From the NCBI GenBank assembly GCA_018715065.1, contig DVMJ01000008.1, positions 1 to 64,000 on the forward strand: a stretch of 64,000 bases of DNA, in the 5' to 3' direction. The notes beneath the pieces are model-generated. The model was not told where the DNA came from, made no database searches, and was given only the letters and a program-made list of their open reading frames with translations. The DNA comes from Fimiplasma intestinipullorum. GTDB lineage: Bacteria; Bacillota_I; Bacilli_A; Erysipelotrichales; Coprobacillaceae. Shown in pieces: positions 15,657 to 22,848 of the stretch. Position 1 is the first letter of the stretch. Every line of letters begins with the position of its first letter. A program made the position numbers and the translations under genes.

Positions 15657-16082
15657 CTACTGCCTTTCCCAGGGCCATGGTCCCTGTATCCAAATCCATG
15701 AGGTGCAGTCCGCATTGACATCACTCACCGCCAATGGACCAAATTTTACTTCAAATTCCTTGCGCGCTTTTAAAGCACACGCGTTGTATTCATTGAATAG
15801 TGCCAGCATTTTTTCATCGTCCTGATGCGTGTCCAGGTAAAGGTTGAGCTCGTGCGCTGCAAATTCAAGAATCTGTACCTGCATCAGACAAGCCTGTCGT
15901 GGCGAACAGGGCTGTAAGGCAAAATTGGTCATCTGACCATAAGGAGTGTACAAATTTTTAAACAGGTTTCCTAGGTTGAAGCCTTCTTCGGCGCTGAATA
16001 AACAAGTATTGCCAGAATGATCTGGGATTGCTTGCGTCATCTGATTATTTGTACACTGTCGAAAATAATTCACTGTTATCAT
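15657..16082 (-). CDS. cotJB: CotJA-CotJB fusion, spore coat morphogenesis protein
   Basis: 141 residues. The C-terminal part (about 60-141) is CotJB: 'LMQVQILEFAAHELNLYLDT', 'DEKMLALFNEYN', 'KFGPLAVSDVN' and the end 'SWIWIQGPWPWE'. The N-terminal part contains 'EGFNLGNLFKNLYTPYG', the core of CotJA ('..AL..GTLFP.LY.PY'), normally a separate 70-90-residue protein. Here both are in one frame without an internal stop. CotJA, B and C are interdependent in Bacillus spore coats. The ribosome site GAAAGGAGAG is only 2 nt from the ATG at 16082 and 11 nt from a GTG at 16073, so the exact start is uncertain. Confidence 0.82.
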   Translation of the reverse strand: MITVNYFRQCTNNQMTQAIPDHSGNTCLFSAEEGFNLGNLFKNLYTPYGQMTNFALQPCSPRQACLMQVQILEFAAHELNLYLDTHQDDEKMLALFNEYNACALKARKEFEVKFGPLAVSDVNADCTSWIWIQGPWPWERQ

Positions 16083-16200
16083 CTCTCCTTTCACTTTAAG
16101 GTATGTCTGGACTCATTTTTGGTTTGGACAAATAACTAGATGTCAGATATCTAGACCAGAAAGTCGTGCGTCACATATACATAATTGAGGAGGTGAAAGG

Positions 16201-17139
16201 ATGTTGCAGGGAATTGATTTATCTAATTATCAGGCTGATATCGATCTTGCTAAGATTGCGTTTGATTTCGCTATCATCAAGGCTAGTCAGGGACTGACGG
16301 TCGCCAAAATGTGCGATACGCATTACCAAAATGTAAAAAGATTAGGCAAGCTACGAGGCGTCTATCATATGGCTGAACCAGTCAGTCATACGGCCAAAGA
16401 GGAGGCTGACTTTTTTATTGCCCATACCAAAGGCTATGTGGGAGACTGTATTCCATGTTTGGACTGGGAGCTTCAGGATACAAGCCAGGTTGGCTGGGCA
16501 TTGGCATGGTTGGAACGCGTTGAGGAAGCCTGGCATACCAAGCCGTTGATCTATATGAATGCTTCAACGGTCAGACGCTATGACTGGTCGCCTGTTGTTT
16601 CTAGAGGGTATGGGCTTTGGATCGCGCAGTATCGTGATAATCAGCCGGATCACAATTACGATATGCGTAGTGCCGGCAATCCGCCATCGAGTGGTCAATG
16701 GCCATTTTATGCTATCTGGCAATGGACTTCTCATGGTCGACTCACGGGTTATAACGGAAATCTGGACCTCAATCTCTTTTATGGTGACGAGGATGCCTGG
16801 TGGCGTTATGTACGTCAGGATACGGAGCAGATTGAGAAACCAGAAAAACAAACCACTTATACAGTTCAGAAAGGTGATACGTTGAGTGAGATAGGCGCTA
16901 AGCTGGGTCTGTCGTGGCAGGAGATCGCACGTAGAAATGAGATTTTGCCACCTTATACGATCTATCCTGGTCAAAAGCTTCTTCTACCATCGCCTAGAAA
17001 AATCTATACGGTGCAAAAAGGAGATACACTTTCACAAATTGCCAAAAAGCTGGGGACGACGGTCAGTAGGCTGGTGGATCTTAACAGCCTCAGTCATCCT
17101 GATTTGATCTATCCGGGACAGATCCTGATTTATGATTAA
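16201..17139 (+). CDS. GH25 lysozyme with two LysM repeats, no signal peptide
   Basis: 312 residues. An N-terminal GH25 (Chalaropsis-type) muramidase spans about 3-195: 'GIDLSNYQADID' (first catalytic-site Asp), 'CLDWELQD' (DxE catalytic pair at about 90), 'IYMNAS', 'GYGLWIAQYRDNQP', 'AIWQWTS'. Two LysM domains follow, at about 220-263 and 268-312, each starting 'YTVQKGDTLS'. It should cleave the MurNAc-GlcNAc bond of peptidoglycan. The protein begins directly with the catalytic domain and has no signal peptide, as in phage endolysins or mother-cell lysins. GAGGAGGTGAAAGG precedes the ATG. It is divergent from the cotJ operon and the only lysis-like gene here. Confidence 0.92.
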   Translation: MLQGIDLSNYQADIDLAKIAFDFAIIKASQGLTVAKMCDTHYQNVKRLGKLRGVYHMAEPVSHTAKEEADFFIAHTKGYVGDCIPCLDWELQDTSQVGWALAWLERVEEAWHTKPLIYMNASTVRRYDWSPVVSRGYGLWIAQYRDNQPDHNYDMRSAGNPPSSGQWPFYAIWQWTSHGRLTGYNGNLDLNLFYGDEDAWWRYVRQDTEQIEKPEKQTTYTVQKGDTLSEIGAKLGLSWQEIARRNEILPPYTIYPGQKLLLPSPRKIYTVQKGDTLSQIAKKLGTTVSRLVDLNSLSHPDLIYPGQILIYD

Positions 17140-17168
17140 AAAAGAGAATGCGCGGGACGCATTCTCTA
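17138..17168 (-). terminator. Terminator of mutY
   Basis: On the minus strand AGAGAATGCG/CGCATTCTCT with TTTTTT. The stem starts within the mutY TAG stop. The plus strand lacks a T-run here, so it is directional. Confidence 0.83.
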
Positions 17169-18200
17169 ACCTACATATTTCAAATATGCCTGCAAGACTT
17201 TTTTATGGGCGGTCGAAACAGGAATATCCGCAATCTCCTCTAAGCTTCGCAGTGAGAGCTGCGGCTCTTGTAGAAATGTTCCATGATAGACATGCATTTT
17301 CCAGATACGATGGGTGAAGACATGACGGACATCCTGAATGTAGCTATCCAGAATGATATTTTCATGAAAATCCTGATAGAAGGCTTCGCAAAACGAATGC
17401 AGCGATTCGACTTCATATTGCACAAAACCATAGAGATGCTCAAGGAGTCGCTGATCGTTTTGCACAAGCCAATATTTGCCCTGATATTCCAGGATCGCAC
17501 ACATGTAGTGAATTTCTTTTGTATTGATCTTTTTGATATTGATTGGCAGGCTGGCGGCCAAATTGCGGGCTTTGGCCTGACAGTGGATCTGCAATGGACA
17601 TGTGTCGCATAGGGGATCTCTAGGCCGACAGATCATGGCGCCAAGGTCCATCAGTCCTTGATTAAAGCTGGAGGGATTCTGGGGATCCAGGGTACTGTCA
17701 ACGAGTGTCTGAATCTTGTTTCTAGTGCTGCTTAGGGCAATGTTGTCTTCAAGCGCGTAAAGGCGGCTGTAGATGCGTAAAACATTTCCGTCTACGACAC
17801 CTTTAGGGATTTGAAAGGCAATGCTGGCAATGGCACTTGCAGTATAAGGTCCAATTCCTTTTAGTTGCAGTAATGCTTCATAAGTCGTTGGAAATTCCCC
17901 CTGATACTGGTTAACGATCGTTTGAGCGGTCTGCCAGAGGTGTTTGGCGCGCTGATAATACCCGAGCCCTTCCCAATATTTATAGACTTCTTCCAGATCA
18001 GCCTGGGCCAGTTCTTTGACGGTGGGATAGCGGGAGATAAAGCGTTTAAAATAAGGTTTGACTGTTTCGACCTGCGTTTGCTGAAGCATGATCTCACTGA
18101 TCCAAATGCAATAAGGATCATGATGCCTGCGCCAGGGGAGGTCTCTTTGATGCGTTTGATACCATTCCAGCAGGTCCTGACGAAATGATGTGATATCCAT
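17166..18200 (-). CDS. mutY: A/G-specific adenine glycosylase MutY
   Basis: 344 residues. The HhH-GPD DNA glycosylase shows 'LPWRRHHDPYCIWISEIMLQ' (catalytic Glu at about 37), the hairpin 'LKGIGPYTASAIASIAFQ' and the catalytic Asp in 'GVVDGNVLR' (about 138). The four Cys of a 4Fe-4S cluster are spaced C-x6-C-x2-C-x5-C in 'CRPRDPLCDTCPLQIHC'. A Nudix-like C-terminal domain (about 225-344) recognises 8-oxoG. It removes adenine paired with 8-oxoguanine. AAAGGAG precedes the ATG at 18200. It converges on the lysozyme gene and diverges from the UPF0223-ftsW operon. Confidence 0.94.
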   Translation of the reverse strand: MDITSFRQDLLEWYQTHQRDLPWRRHHDPYCIWISEIMLQQTQVETVKPYFKRFISRYPTVKELAQADLEEVYKYWEGLGYYQRAKHLWQTAQTIVNQYQGEFPTTYEALLQLKGIGPYTASAIASIAFQIPKGVVDGNVLRIYSRLYALEDNIALSSTRNKIQTLVDSTLDPQNPSSFNQGLMDLGAMICRPRDPLCDTCPLQIHCQAKARNLAASLPINIKKINTKEIHYMCAILEYQGKYWLVQNDQRLLEHLYGFVQYEVESLHSFCEAFYQDFHENIILDSYIQDVRHVFTHRIWKMHVYHGTFLQEPQLSLRSLEEIADIPVSTAHKKVLQAYLKYVG

Positions 18201-18288
18201 AAATGCTCCTTTCCTTTCCTATCATAACATGTTTCTTTATAAAAATGATACATGTATGCACGGAATTTGTTATAATAGAAGTGAAAGC

Positions 18289-18317
18289 TTGTGTGCGAAG
18301 CAGGCTTGTTGTATAAT
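18289..18317 (+). promoter_or_regulatory. Promoter of the UPF0223-ftsW-ylb operon
   Basis: TTGTGT (18289-18294), 17-nt spacer, TATAAT (18312-18317), 30 nt before the UPF0223 start. A second TATAAT at 18271-18276 lies just upstream without a clear -35. Confidence 0.65.
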
Positions 18318-18346
18318 AGGAAAGCAAGTTAAAGTGAGGTGTTTTG

Positions 18347-18622
18347 ATGGGGTACAGTTATCCAATTGATCCTAGTTGGACAAGGGATGAATTATTAAGT
18401 GTAATGGCACTTTTTCAAATTGTTGAAAAAGCTTATGAAAAGGGGGCTGCGCGCGAAGAGGTTGCTGCAGCGTATCGTCACTTTTCTTCTTTTGGTTTTT
18501 CTAAAGCTGAATTAAAACAGCTGGATCGTGATTTTATGAAAGTTTCCGGCTATTCGATATATCGTGTGATCAAGGCTTGTCAGGATGGCGAGAAATTTAT
18601 TCGCCTGAAGGTGAAAGCATGA
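18347..18622 (+). CDS. UPF0223 family protein (YktA-like)
   Basis: 91 residues, all-helical and acidic. 'YSYPIDPSWTRDELLSVMAL', 'VEKAYEKG', 'FSSFGFSKAELKQLDRDF' and 'GYSIYRVIKACQ' match the UPF0223 family of Firmicutes (B. subtilis YktA), of unknown function. Start at ATG 18347; a TTG directly before it (18344) is unlikely. GTGAGGTG lies 7 nt upstream. Its stop overlaps the ATG of ftsW by 4 nt, so translation is coupled; a link to cell wall or division is only suggested by that position. Confidence 0.85.
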   Translation: MGYSYPIDPSWTRDELLSVMALFQIVEKAYEKGAAREEVAAAYRHFSSFGFSKAELKQLDRDFMKVSGYSIYRVIKACQDGEKFIRLKVKA

Positions 18623-19839
18623 GAAGGCTGAAGTATAGTGATCACTGGATCTCACTGTCACTTTTCGTAATCTCAATTTTTGGTGTGGTGATGATTGGCT
18701 CAGCTAGTGCTGGCAGCGCCGGCGAGTATGGCGGTACTTATGCTCTGGAAAACATGATCAAACAGGGCATCTTTTTAATTATTGGATTTGTTTTGATGAT
18801 GTTGCTCCGGCGCAAGTTCTCCACGCGTTGGATGTATCCGCGGACGATCAAGGCCATGCTTATCATCGTTTTGATCTTGATGGCCGCCTGTCTGGCTTTT
18901 CCGAGCGTTTCGGGGTCCAAGGCATGGATCCGTCTACCTTTTGGTATGTCGATCCAGCCTTCTGAGTTTGCGAAGATCGCGCTGATGCTGATGATGTCTT
19001 ATTATCTAGTAGAAACACCCAAAGCGTTCAAAAATCCGGCTCACTATGTACGACGTTTTACCACCATTAAGCAATATGAACATTATCGTTTATGGCAATG
19101 TGTCGGTCGTCCTTTGGCAATGGCAGCTGTGGTCATCTTATTTTGTATGGTCCTGCAGCACGATTTTGGTACTTCTGTCATCATGGCAGGGATCGTTGCC
19201 GTTTGCTTTTTCTGTGCCAGTGATCGCTATTATGCCAAGTTTCAGAAACCGTTGTTTATTGGCTTAGCTGTTGCTTTTTTTGCGGTGATCTTAATCGGTC
19301 TGCCTATTCTGACCCATGTTCTGGAGGACTATCAGTTAGGCCGTATCCTGGCCTGGCTCGATCCATTATCGGATCCTTACAACACGAGTTTTCATCAGAT
19401 CAACGGGTTGATTGCGTTTGCCAAGAATGGCTTCTTCGGTTTAGGATTAGGTAATTCGACCCAGAAATTCGGCTATATCCCAGAGGCTCAAAATGATTAT
19501 ATCTCAGCAATCATTTTTGAGGAGCTCGGTGTCTTTGGACTGGCCTTGATCATTATTCCTTATACGATTATTATCTATCGTTTGTTCTCTTATGCCTACA
19601 AAATGAAGGATCCTAAACATAAGATCATTTTATGCGGGATTGCCAGTTATTTTTTTCTGCATCTCTTTTTGAATCTGGGTGGTGTCTCCTGTTTGATTCC
19701 TTTGACTGGGGTACCGCTGCTTTGTATTTCCAGCGGTGGTTCAAGTACGATTGCGGCCTATGTGGCCATCGGGATTGCTCAGGCTCTGATTTCTCAGCAT
19801 AATCGAGAAAAGACACGTCTGGCGCAGGAAGGCATATAA
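18619..19839 (+). CDS. FtsW/RodA/SpoVE family peptidoglycan polymerase
   Basis: 406 residues with about ten transmembrane helices, a SEDS protein. It shows 'VVMIGSASAG' in the first helix, 'GSKAWIRLPFGMSIQPSEFA' (the conserved loop with the Q-PSE-AK motif), the extracellular 'RILAWLDPLSDP' with the essential Asp, and 'GLGLGNSTQKFGYIPEAQND' before the last helices. It polymerises lipid II glycan strands with a class B PBP. The FtsW subtype (division) fits length and neighbourhood, but RodA or SpoVE cannot be excluded. The ATG at 18619 overlaps the previous stop; the frame upstream is the shadow of UPF0223. Confidence 0.9.
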   Translation: MRRLKYSDHWISLSLFVISIFGVVMIGSASAGSAGEYGGTYALENMIKQGIFLIIGFVLMMLLRRKFSTRWMYPRTIKAMLIIVLILMAACLAFPSVSGSKAWIRLPFGMSIQPSEFAKIALMLMMSYYLVETPKAFKNPAHYVRRFTTIKQYEHYRLWQCVGRPLAMAAVVILFCMVLQHDFGTSVIMAGIVAVCFFCASDRYYAKFQKPLFIGLAVAFFAVILIGLPILTHVLEDYQLGRILAWLDPLSDPYNTSFHQINGLIAFAKNGFFGLGLGNSTQKFGYIPEAQNDYISAIIFEELGVFGLALIIIPYTIIIYRLFSYAYKMKDPKHKIILCGIASYFFLHLFLNLGGVSCLIPLTGVPLLCISSGGSSTIAAYVAIGIAQALISQHNREKTRLAQEGI

Positions 19840-19856
19840 TAAACTGGGTGAAAAAT

Positions 19857-20204
19857 ATGGATAATCTTGCAGACTTCAAAAAATTTGTGCAGTCCCGACC
19901 GGAACTCAGTGAGGCCGTTAAGAATCAGGAATATACCTGGCAGGGGATCTATGAGATGTATGCCCTCTATGGTCCTGATCATGCCATCTGGCAGGATTTT
20001 AAAGGTAAATCAGTGAGCAGTGCTGGCGGGGGACTGGATATTGCCAGTCTGTTGAATCTGGTTCGAAATCTTGATCTGGATGCGCTTGCCTCGGCACTTT
20101 CAGGGTTGGAGAAAGTGCTTGGCATCGTGCTAAGCGTCATGGATACGAAGGAGGAAGCGCCGTCCAGCCAGCCGCTGGGGAGCATCTCGCGCTATGATGA
20201 CTGA
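19857..20204 (+). CDS. ylbD: YlbD-like putative spore coat protein
   Basis: 115 residues. 'LADFKKFVQSRPELSEAVKN' and 'YTWQGIYEMYALYGPDHAIW' match the YlbD coat family, then a hydrophobic-rich middle and a Ser/Pro tail. In B. subtilis ylbD is the first of ylbD-ylbE-ylbF-ylbH(rsmD)-ylbI(coaD), and the same order follows here. The role in the spore coat is from family annotation and is weakly tested. ATG 19857 is preferred over GTG 19848, with GGGTG about 7 nt upstream. The stop overlaps the start of ylbE (TGATG). Confidence 0.82.
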   Translation: MDNLADFKKFVQSRPELSEAVKNQEYTWQGIYEMYALYGPDHAIWQDFKGKSVSSAGGGLDIASLLNLVRNLDLDALASALSGLEKVLGIVLSVMDTKEEAPSSQPLGSISRYDD

Positions 20205-20413
20205 TGCGATATGAGATCAGACAGCAGATGTTATCCAACCCTGATTATCTGGCTTATTTAAATGAAAACCCGGATTGGCAGCGGGAATTATCACGACGTC
20301 CGGAGAACTGGAAGCTTTTTATTGAAAATTATAAACAGGAAAGGAAGTTAACGTTTCCAGATAAGATCGAAAAAGTGAGTTTTTTATTGAAAATGCTGGA
20401 AATGCTGCAATGA
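20204..20413 (+). CDS. ylbE: YlbE-like protein
   Basis: 69 residues, a small helical protein. 'MLSNPDYLAYLNENPDWQRE' and 'LSRRPENWKLFIENYKQ' match the YlbE-like family ('..FLRENP.WYR.LSR.P..'). Function unknown. It overlaps ylbD by one base and is followed by ylbF after one base, so all three are translated as a unit. Confidence 0.82.
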   Translation: MRYEIRQQMLSNPDYLAYLNENPDWQRELSRRPENWKLFIENYKQERKLTFPDKIEKVSFLLKMLEMLQ

Positions 20414-20414
20414 T

Positions 20415-20774
20415 ATGATTGAAGAGAAGATTTGGCAGTGTGTAGAGAGCCTGAAAGAAGAGGACTGTTACCAGGATTATCTGGAAGCGAGTCATGCGCT
20501 GGAACAGCACGCCGAGCTGTTATATGAATATAAGCATCAGAAAGAAAAATATTTAGAGATGAAAGCCTATGAAAAATATCAGGATCTAAGCAGTTTACGC
20601 CAACAGGTCTTAAGCCTGGGTAAAGAGGTAGAAGCTTTAACCGATTATCAGCGTTATCATCAGGCTAAAAACGCTTTGGACGTGCGATTGCAGGCACTCA
20701 GTGATCTGATTTTTGATGGGCTTGTCCAGACAAATGGAGGTGGTAACTGTGCGGGTCATTGCGGGGAAATATAA
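20415..20774 (+). CDS. ylbF: YlbF family regulator (Y-complex subunit)
   Basis: 119 residues, mainly helical coiled coil, Com_YlbF family. In B. subtilis YlbF, YmcA and YaaT form the Y-complex, which carries Fe-S clusters, controls RNase Y-dependent mRNA processing and influences competence and sporulation. 'ALEQHAELLYEYKHQKEKYL' and 'LGKEVEALTDYQRYHQAKNA' are the helical core. The C-terminal 'GGGNCAGHCGEI' keeps two Cys, possibly the cluster ligands. No partner is in this window. The end overlaps the rsmD start by 26 nt. Confidence 0.83.
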   Translation: MIEEKIWQCVESLKEEDCYQDYLEASHALEQHAELLYEYKHQKEKYLEMKAYEKYQDLSSLRQQVLSLGKEVEALTDYQRYHQAKNALDVRLQALSDLIFDGLVQTNGGGNCAGHCGEI

Positions 20775-21306
20775 GCGTCGGCTTTTAAAAGCAGTTCCTG
20801 GGCAAAACACCCGACCGACCACCGACCGAAATAAAGAGAATCTGTTTAATCTCATCGGACCATATTTTGATGGTGGTGTATGTTTGGATCTGTTTGGTGG
20901 CAGTGGTGGACTGGGCATTGAGGCTTTGAGCCGTGGCATGGTTAAATTATATAGTGTGGATGTGGATTATCGGGCCTTTCAGACGATCAAAGAGAATTTG
21001 ACCACTTTGGGGATCAACGATGCATGCGTCTGGAAGATGTCCGCTTACAAGGCATTAGAGCGGCTGGAAACAATGGGGGAAAAACTGGATCTGGTCTTGT
21101 TGGATCCGCCTTATGGTAAAGGGCATAGTCAGCGTGTTTTAGAAATACTTAGTCAAAGCCCTCTTCTGAACCCACATGCCAGGATAGTGGTAGAAGAAAA
21201 TCAGACAGTCCACCTAGCTGATGGCTATGGAAATATACGAAAGATAAAAGCGGTCAATTATGGACTGACAACGCTGCATATTTATGAAATGGAGGAAGAC
21301 GAATGA
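20749..21306 (+). CDS. rsmD: 16S rRNA (guanine(966)-N(2))-methyltransferase RsmD
   Basis: 185 residues, the usual size. 'RVIAGKYKRRLLKAVPG' and 'TRPTTDRNKENLFNLI' are family signatures. Motif I is 'CLDLFGGSGGLGIEALSRG' (about 46), and the catalytic 'DPPY' is in 'LLDPPYGKGHS' (about 123). It methylates G966 of 16S rRNA (E. coli numbering). The start is GTG 20749, with TGGAGG 8 nt upstream, inside the ylbF end; ATG codons upstream in this frame lack such a site. The stop overlaps coaD (ATGA). Confidence 0.92.
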   Translation: MRVIAGKYKRRLLKAVPGQNTRPTTDRNKENLFNLIGPYFDGGVCLDLFGGSGGLGIEALSRGMVKLYSVDVDYRAFQTIKENLTTLGINDACVWKMSAYKALERLETMGEKLDLVLLDPPYGKGHSQRVLEILSQSPLLNPHARIVVEENQTVHLADGYGNIRKIKAVNYGLTTLHIYEMEEDE

Positions 21307-21785
21307 AACCGGTCAAAGCGGTATATGCGGGCACTTTTGATCCTGTGACGAATGGACATATCGATATTATCGATCGTGCCAGTCAGATGTTTGAGGTGCT
21401 GTATGTCACGATCTTGGATAATATGAATAAGAATAAGATGTTTACTTTGGAAGAACGTCTGGATCTATTGAAAGAAGCTACGAAAGATTATGAAAATGTT
21501 ATCGTGACCTCTTCAAATAAACTGGCGGTAGAATACGCCCGTGAGGTAGGTGCGAAAGTGCTGGTGCGCGGTCTGCGCGCGACAACGGACTTTGAATATG
21601 AGCTGCAGATGGCTTTAGCCAATCAGCACCTGGCGGATGATATCGACATGGTCTTTTTGATGACGCGGGCACGTCATTCATTTATTTCCTCTTCAACGGT
21701 CAAGGAAATTGCTTTGCATCATCATACGGTGGAGGATCTTGCGCCTGGTTGTGTGGCAGAGGCTCTGAAAAAGAAAATTGGATAA
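21303..21785 (+). CDS. coaD: Phosphopantetheine adenylyltransferase CoaD
   Basis: 160 residues. Nucleotidyltransferase motifs 'AGTFDPVTNGHIDII' (the T/HxGH site, about 8-22) and 'FISSSTVKEIA' (ISSTxxR/K type, about 127-137) are intact, as is 'VRGLRATTDFEYELQMA'. It makes dephospho-CoA from phosphopantetheine and ATP, the fourth step of CoA synthesis. It is last in the ylb operon; the pyrimidine promoter begins 16 nt after the stop. Confidence 0.95.
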   Translation: MKPVKAVYAGTFDPVTNGHIDIIDRASQMFEVLYVTILDNMNKNKMFTLEERLDLLKEATKDYENVIVTSSNKLAVEYAREVGAKVLVRGLRATTDFEYELQMALANQHLADDIDMVFLMTRARHSFISSSTVKEIALHHHTVEDLAPGCVAEALKKKIG

Positions 21786-21800
21786 AAAGCGCTAAATAAA

Positions 21801-21829
21801 TTGAAAAACAAATCGATATTTGATATGAT
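21801..21829 (+). promoter_or_regulatory. Promoter of the pyrimidine operon
   Basis: TTGAAA (21801-21806), 17-nt spacer, TATGAT (21824-21829). The PyrR site follows about ten bases later, near the predicted transcript start. Confidence 0.85.
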
Positions 21830-21835
21830 GTTTGA

Positions 21836-21902
21836 GGAACCTTTAAGTTAGTCCGAGAGGCTAGAAAGGGTATAATCACTGTCAATATTCCATGGGACCA
21901 TT
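21836..21902 (+). promoter_or_regulatory. PyrR-binding attenuator leader of the pyr operon
   Basis: The PyrR anti-antiterminator core 'TTAAGTTAGTCCGAGAGGCT' (21843-21862) is followed by AGAAAGG, the loop PyrR recognises in Bacillus pyr leaders. The next segment AAGGGTATAAT (about 21866-21876) can pair with ATTATACCTT (about 21900-21909) to form the antiterminator. With UMP-bound PyrR the first hairpin holds, so the terminator at 21903-21930 forms. PyrR itself is encoded at 54625. Confidence 0.88.
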
Positions 21903-21930
21903 ATACCTTCCTAGCGAAGGTATTTTTTTT
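21903..21930 (+). terminator. Attenuator terminator of the pyr operon
   Basis: Stem ATACCTTC/GAAGGTAT, loop CTAGC, then T7. The left arm overlaps the antiterminator partner, as needed for switching. Confidence 0.9.
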
Positions 21931-21960
21931 GGAATTTTTGAGAGTCTATAGGAGGTCAAT

Positions 21961-22836
21961 ATGAACGTATTTAAGTTGAGTGATTTTTCCTGTGAAGAAA
22001 TCAATGCCATCTTAGATCTGGCAGAAGAATTTAAAAATGGAAAACAGGTGGACTACCATCGGAAAAAAAGTGTTGCTTTTCTTTTCTTTGAAAATTCGAC
22101 GCGTACACATTACAGCTTCGAAAAAGCTGCTTTGAATCTGGGGTGTGTCACGCAGAACTTCGAAGCCGCAACATCCAGTGTGCAGAAGGGGGAATCACTT
22201 TACGATACTGTTAAGCTCTTCGAATGCATTGGGAATGACGTGATCGTGATTCGTCATTCTAAGAATAATTATTTTGATGATCTCAAGGGGATCCGCGTTC
22301 CAATTCTAAGCGGCGGCGACGGTACGGGCAATCACCCAACCCAATCCTTGCTGGATCTGATGACGATTCGTGAACACTTTGGTCATTTTAAAGGACTGAA
22401 GGTCGCCATCGTCGGTGACATTGCGCATTCACGTGTGGCGCATTCGAATTATGAAGTGATGCGCCGCCTGGGCATGGAAGTCTATATGAGCGGACCTGAG
22501 GAATACCGCGAGGAAGGTTATCCTTACATGCCTTTTGATGAACTGGTGGAGAAGATGGATGTGATCATGCTGCTGCGTGTTCAGCATGAACGACATGCTT
22601 CTAATATGCAGCTGACGACTGCACAGTATCATGAGCGTTATGGAATGACAATGGCTAGAGTAAACAGAATGAAAGATCAAGCCATTATCATGCATCCAGC
22701 CCCTTTCAATCGTGGCGTAGAAATCGCTGATGAGGTGGTTGAATGTGATAAATCCCGCATTTTTGAACAGATGCACAATGGTGTTTATGTCAGAATGGCG
22801 CTGCTCTACATGGCTATTGAAGATACAAAACAATAA
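21961..22836 (+). CDS. pyrB: Aspartate carbamoyltransferase catalytic subunit PyrB
   Basis: 291 residues. Carbamoyl-phosphate site 'FFENSTRTHYSFEKAALNLG' (about 43-62), 'HPTQSLLDLMTI' (about 122-133), and the aspartate-side loop 'LLRVQHER' (about 202). 'MHPAPFNRGVEI' is the C-terminal Pro loop. It joins carbamoyl phosphate and aspartate to N-carbamoylaspartate, the committed step. No regulatory PyrI subunit is encoded, as in Bacillus, so control is through PyrR attenuation. AGGAGG lies 5-6 nt before the ATG. carB follows after 12 nt; pyrC, usual between them, is absent. Confidence 0.95.
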   Translation: MNVFKLSDFSCEEINAILDLAEEFKNGKQVDYHRKKSVAFLFFENSTRTHYSFEKAALNLGCVTQNFEAATSSVQKGESLYDTVKLFECIGNDVIVIRHSKNNYFDDLKGIRVPILSGGDGTGNHPTQSLLDLMTIREHFGHFKGLKVAIVGDIAHSRVAHSNYEVMRRLGMEVYMSGPEEYREEGYPYMPFDELVEKMDVIMLLRVQHERHASNMQLTTAQYHERYGMTMARVNRMKDQAIIMHPAPFNRGVEIADEVVECDKSRIFEQMHNGVYVRMALLYMAIEDTKQ

Positions 22837-22848
22837 GGAGGATTGAAT

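Noticed and set aside
16201..17139. Prophage around the GH25 lysozyme
   Set aside because: No capsid, tail, integrase or holin gene is near; flanks are cotJ genes and mutY.
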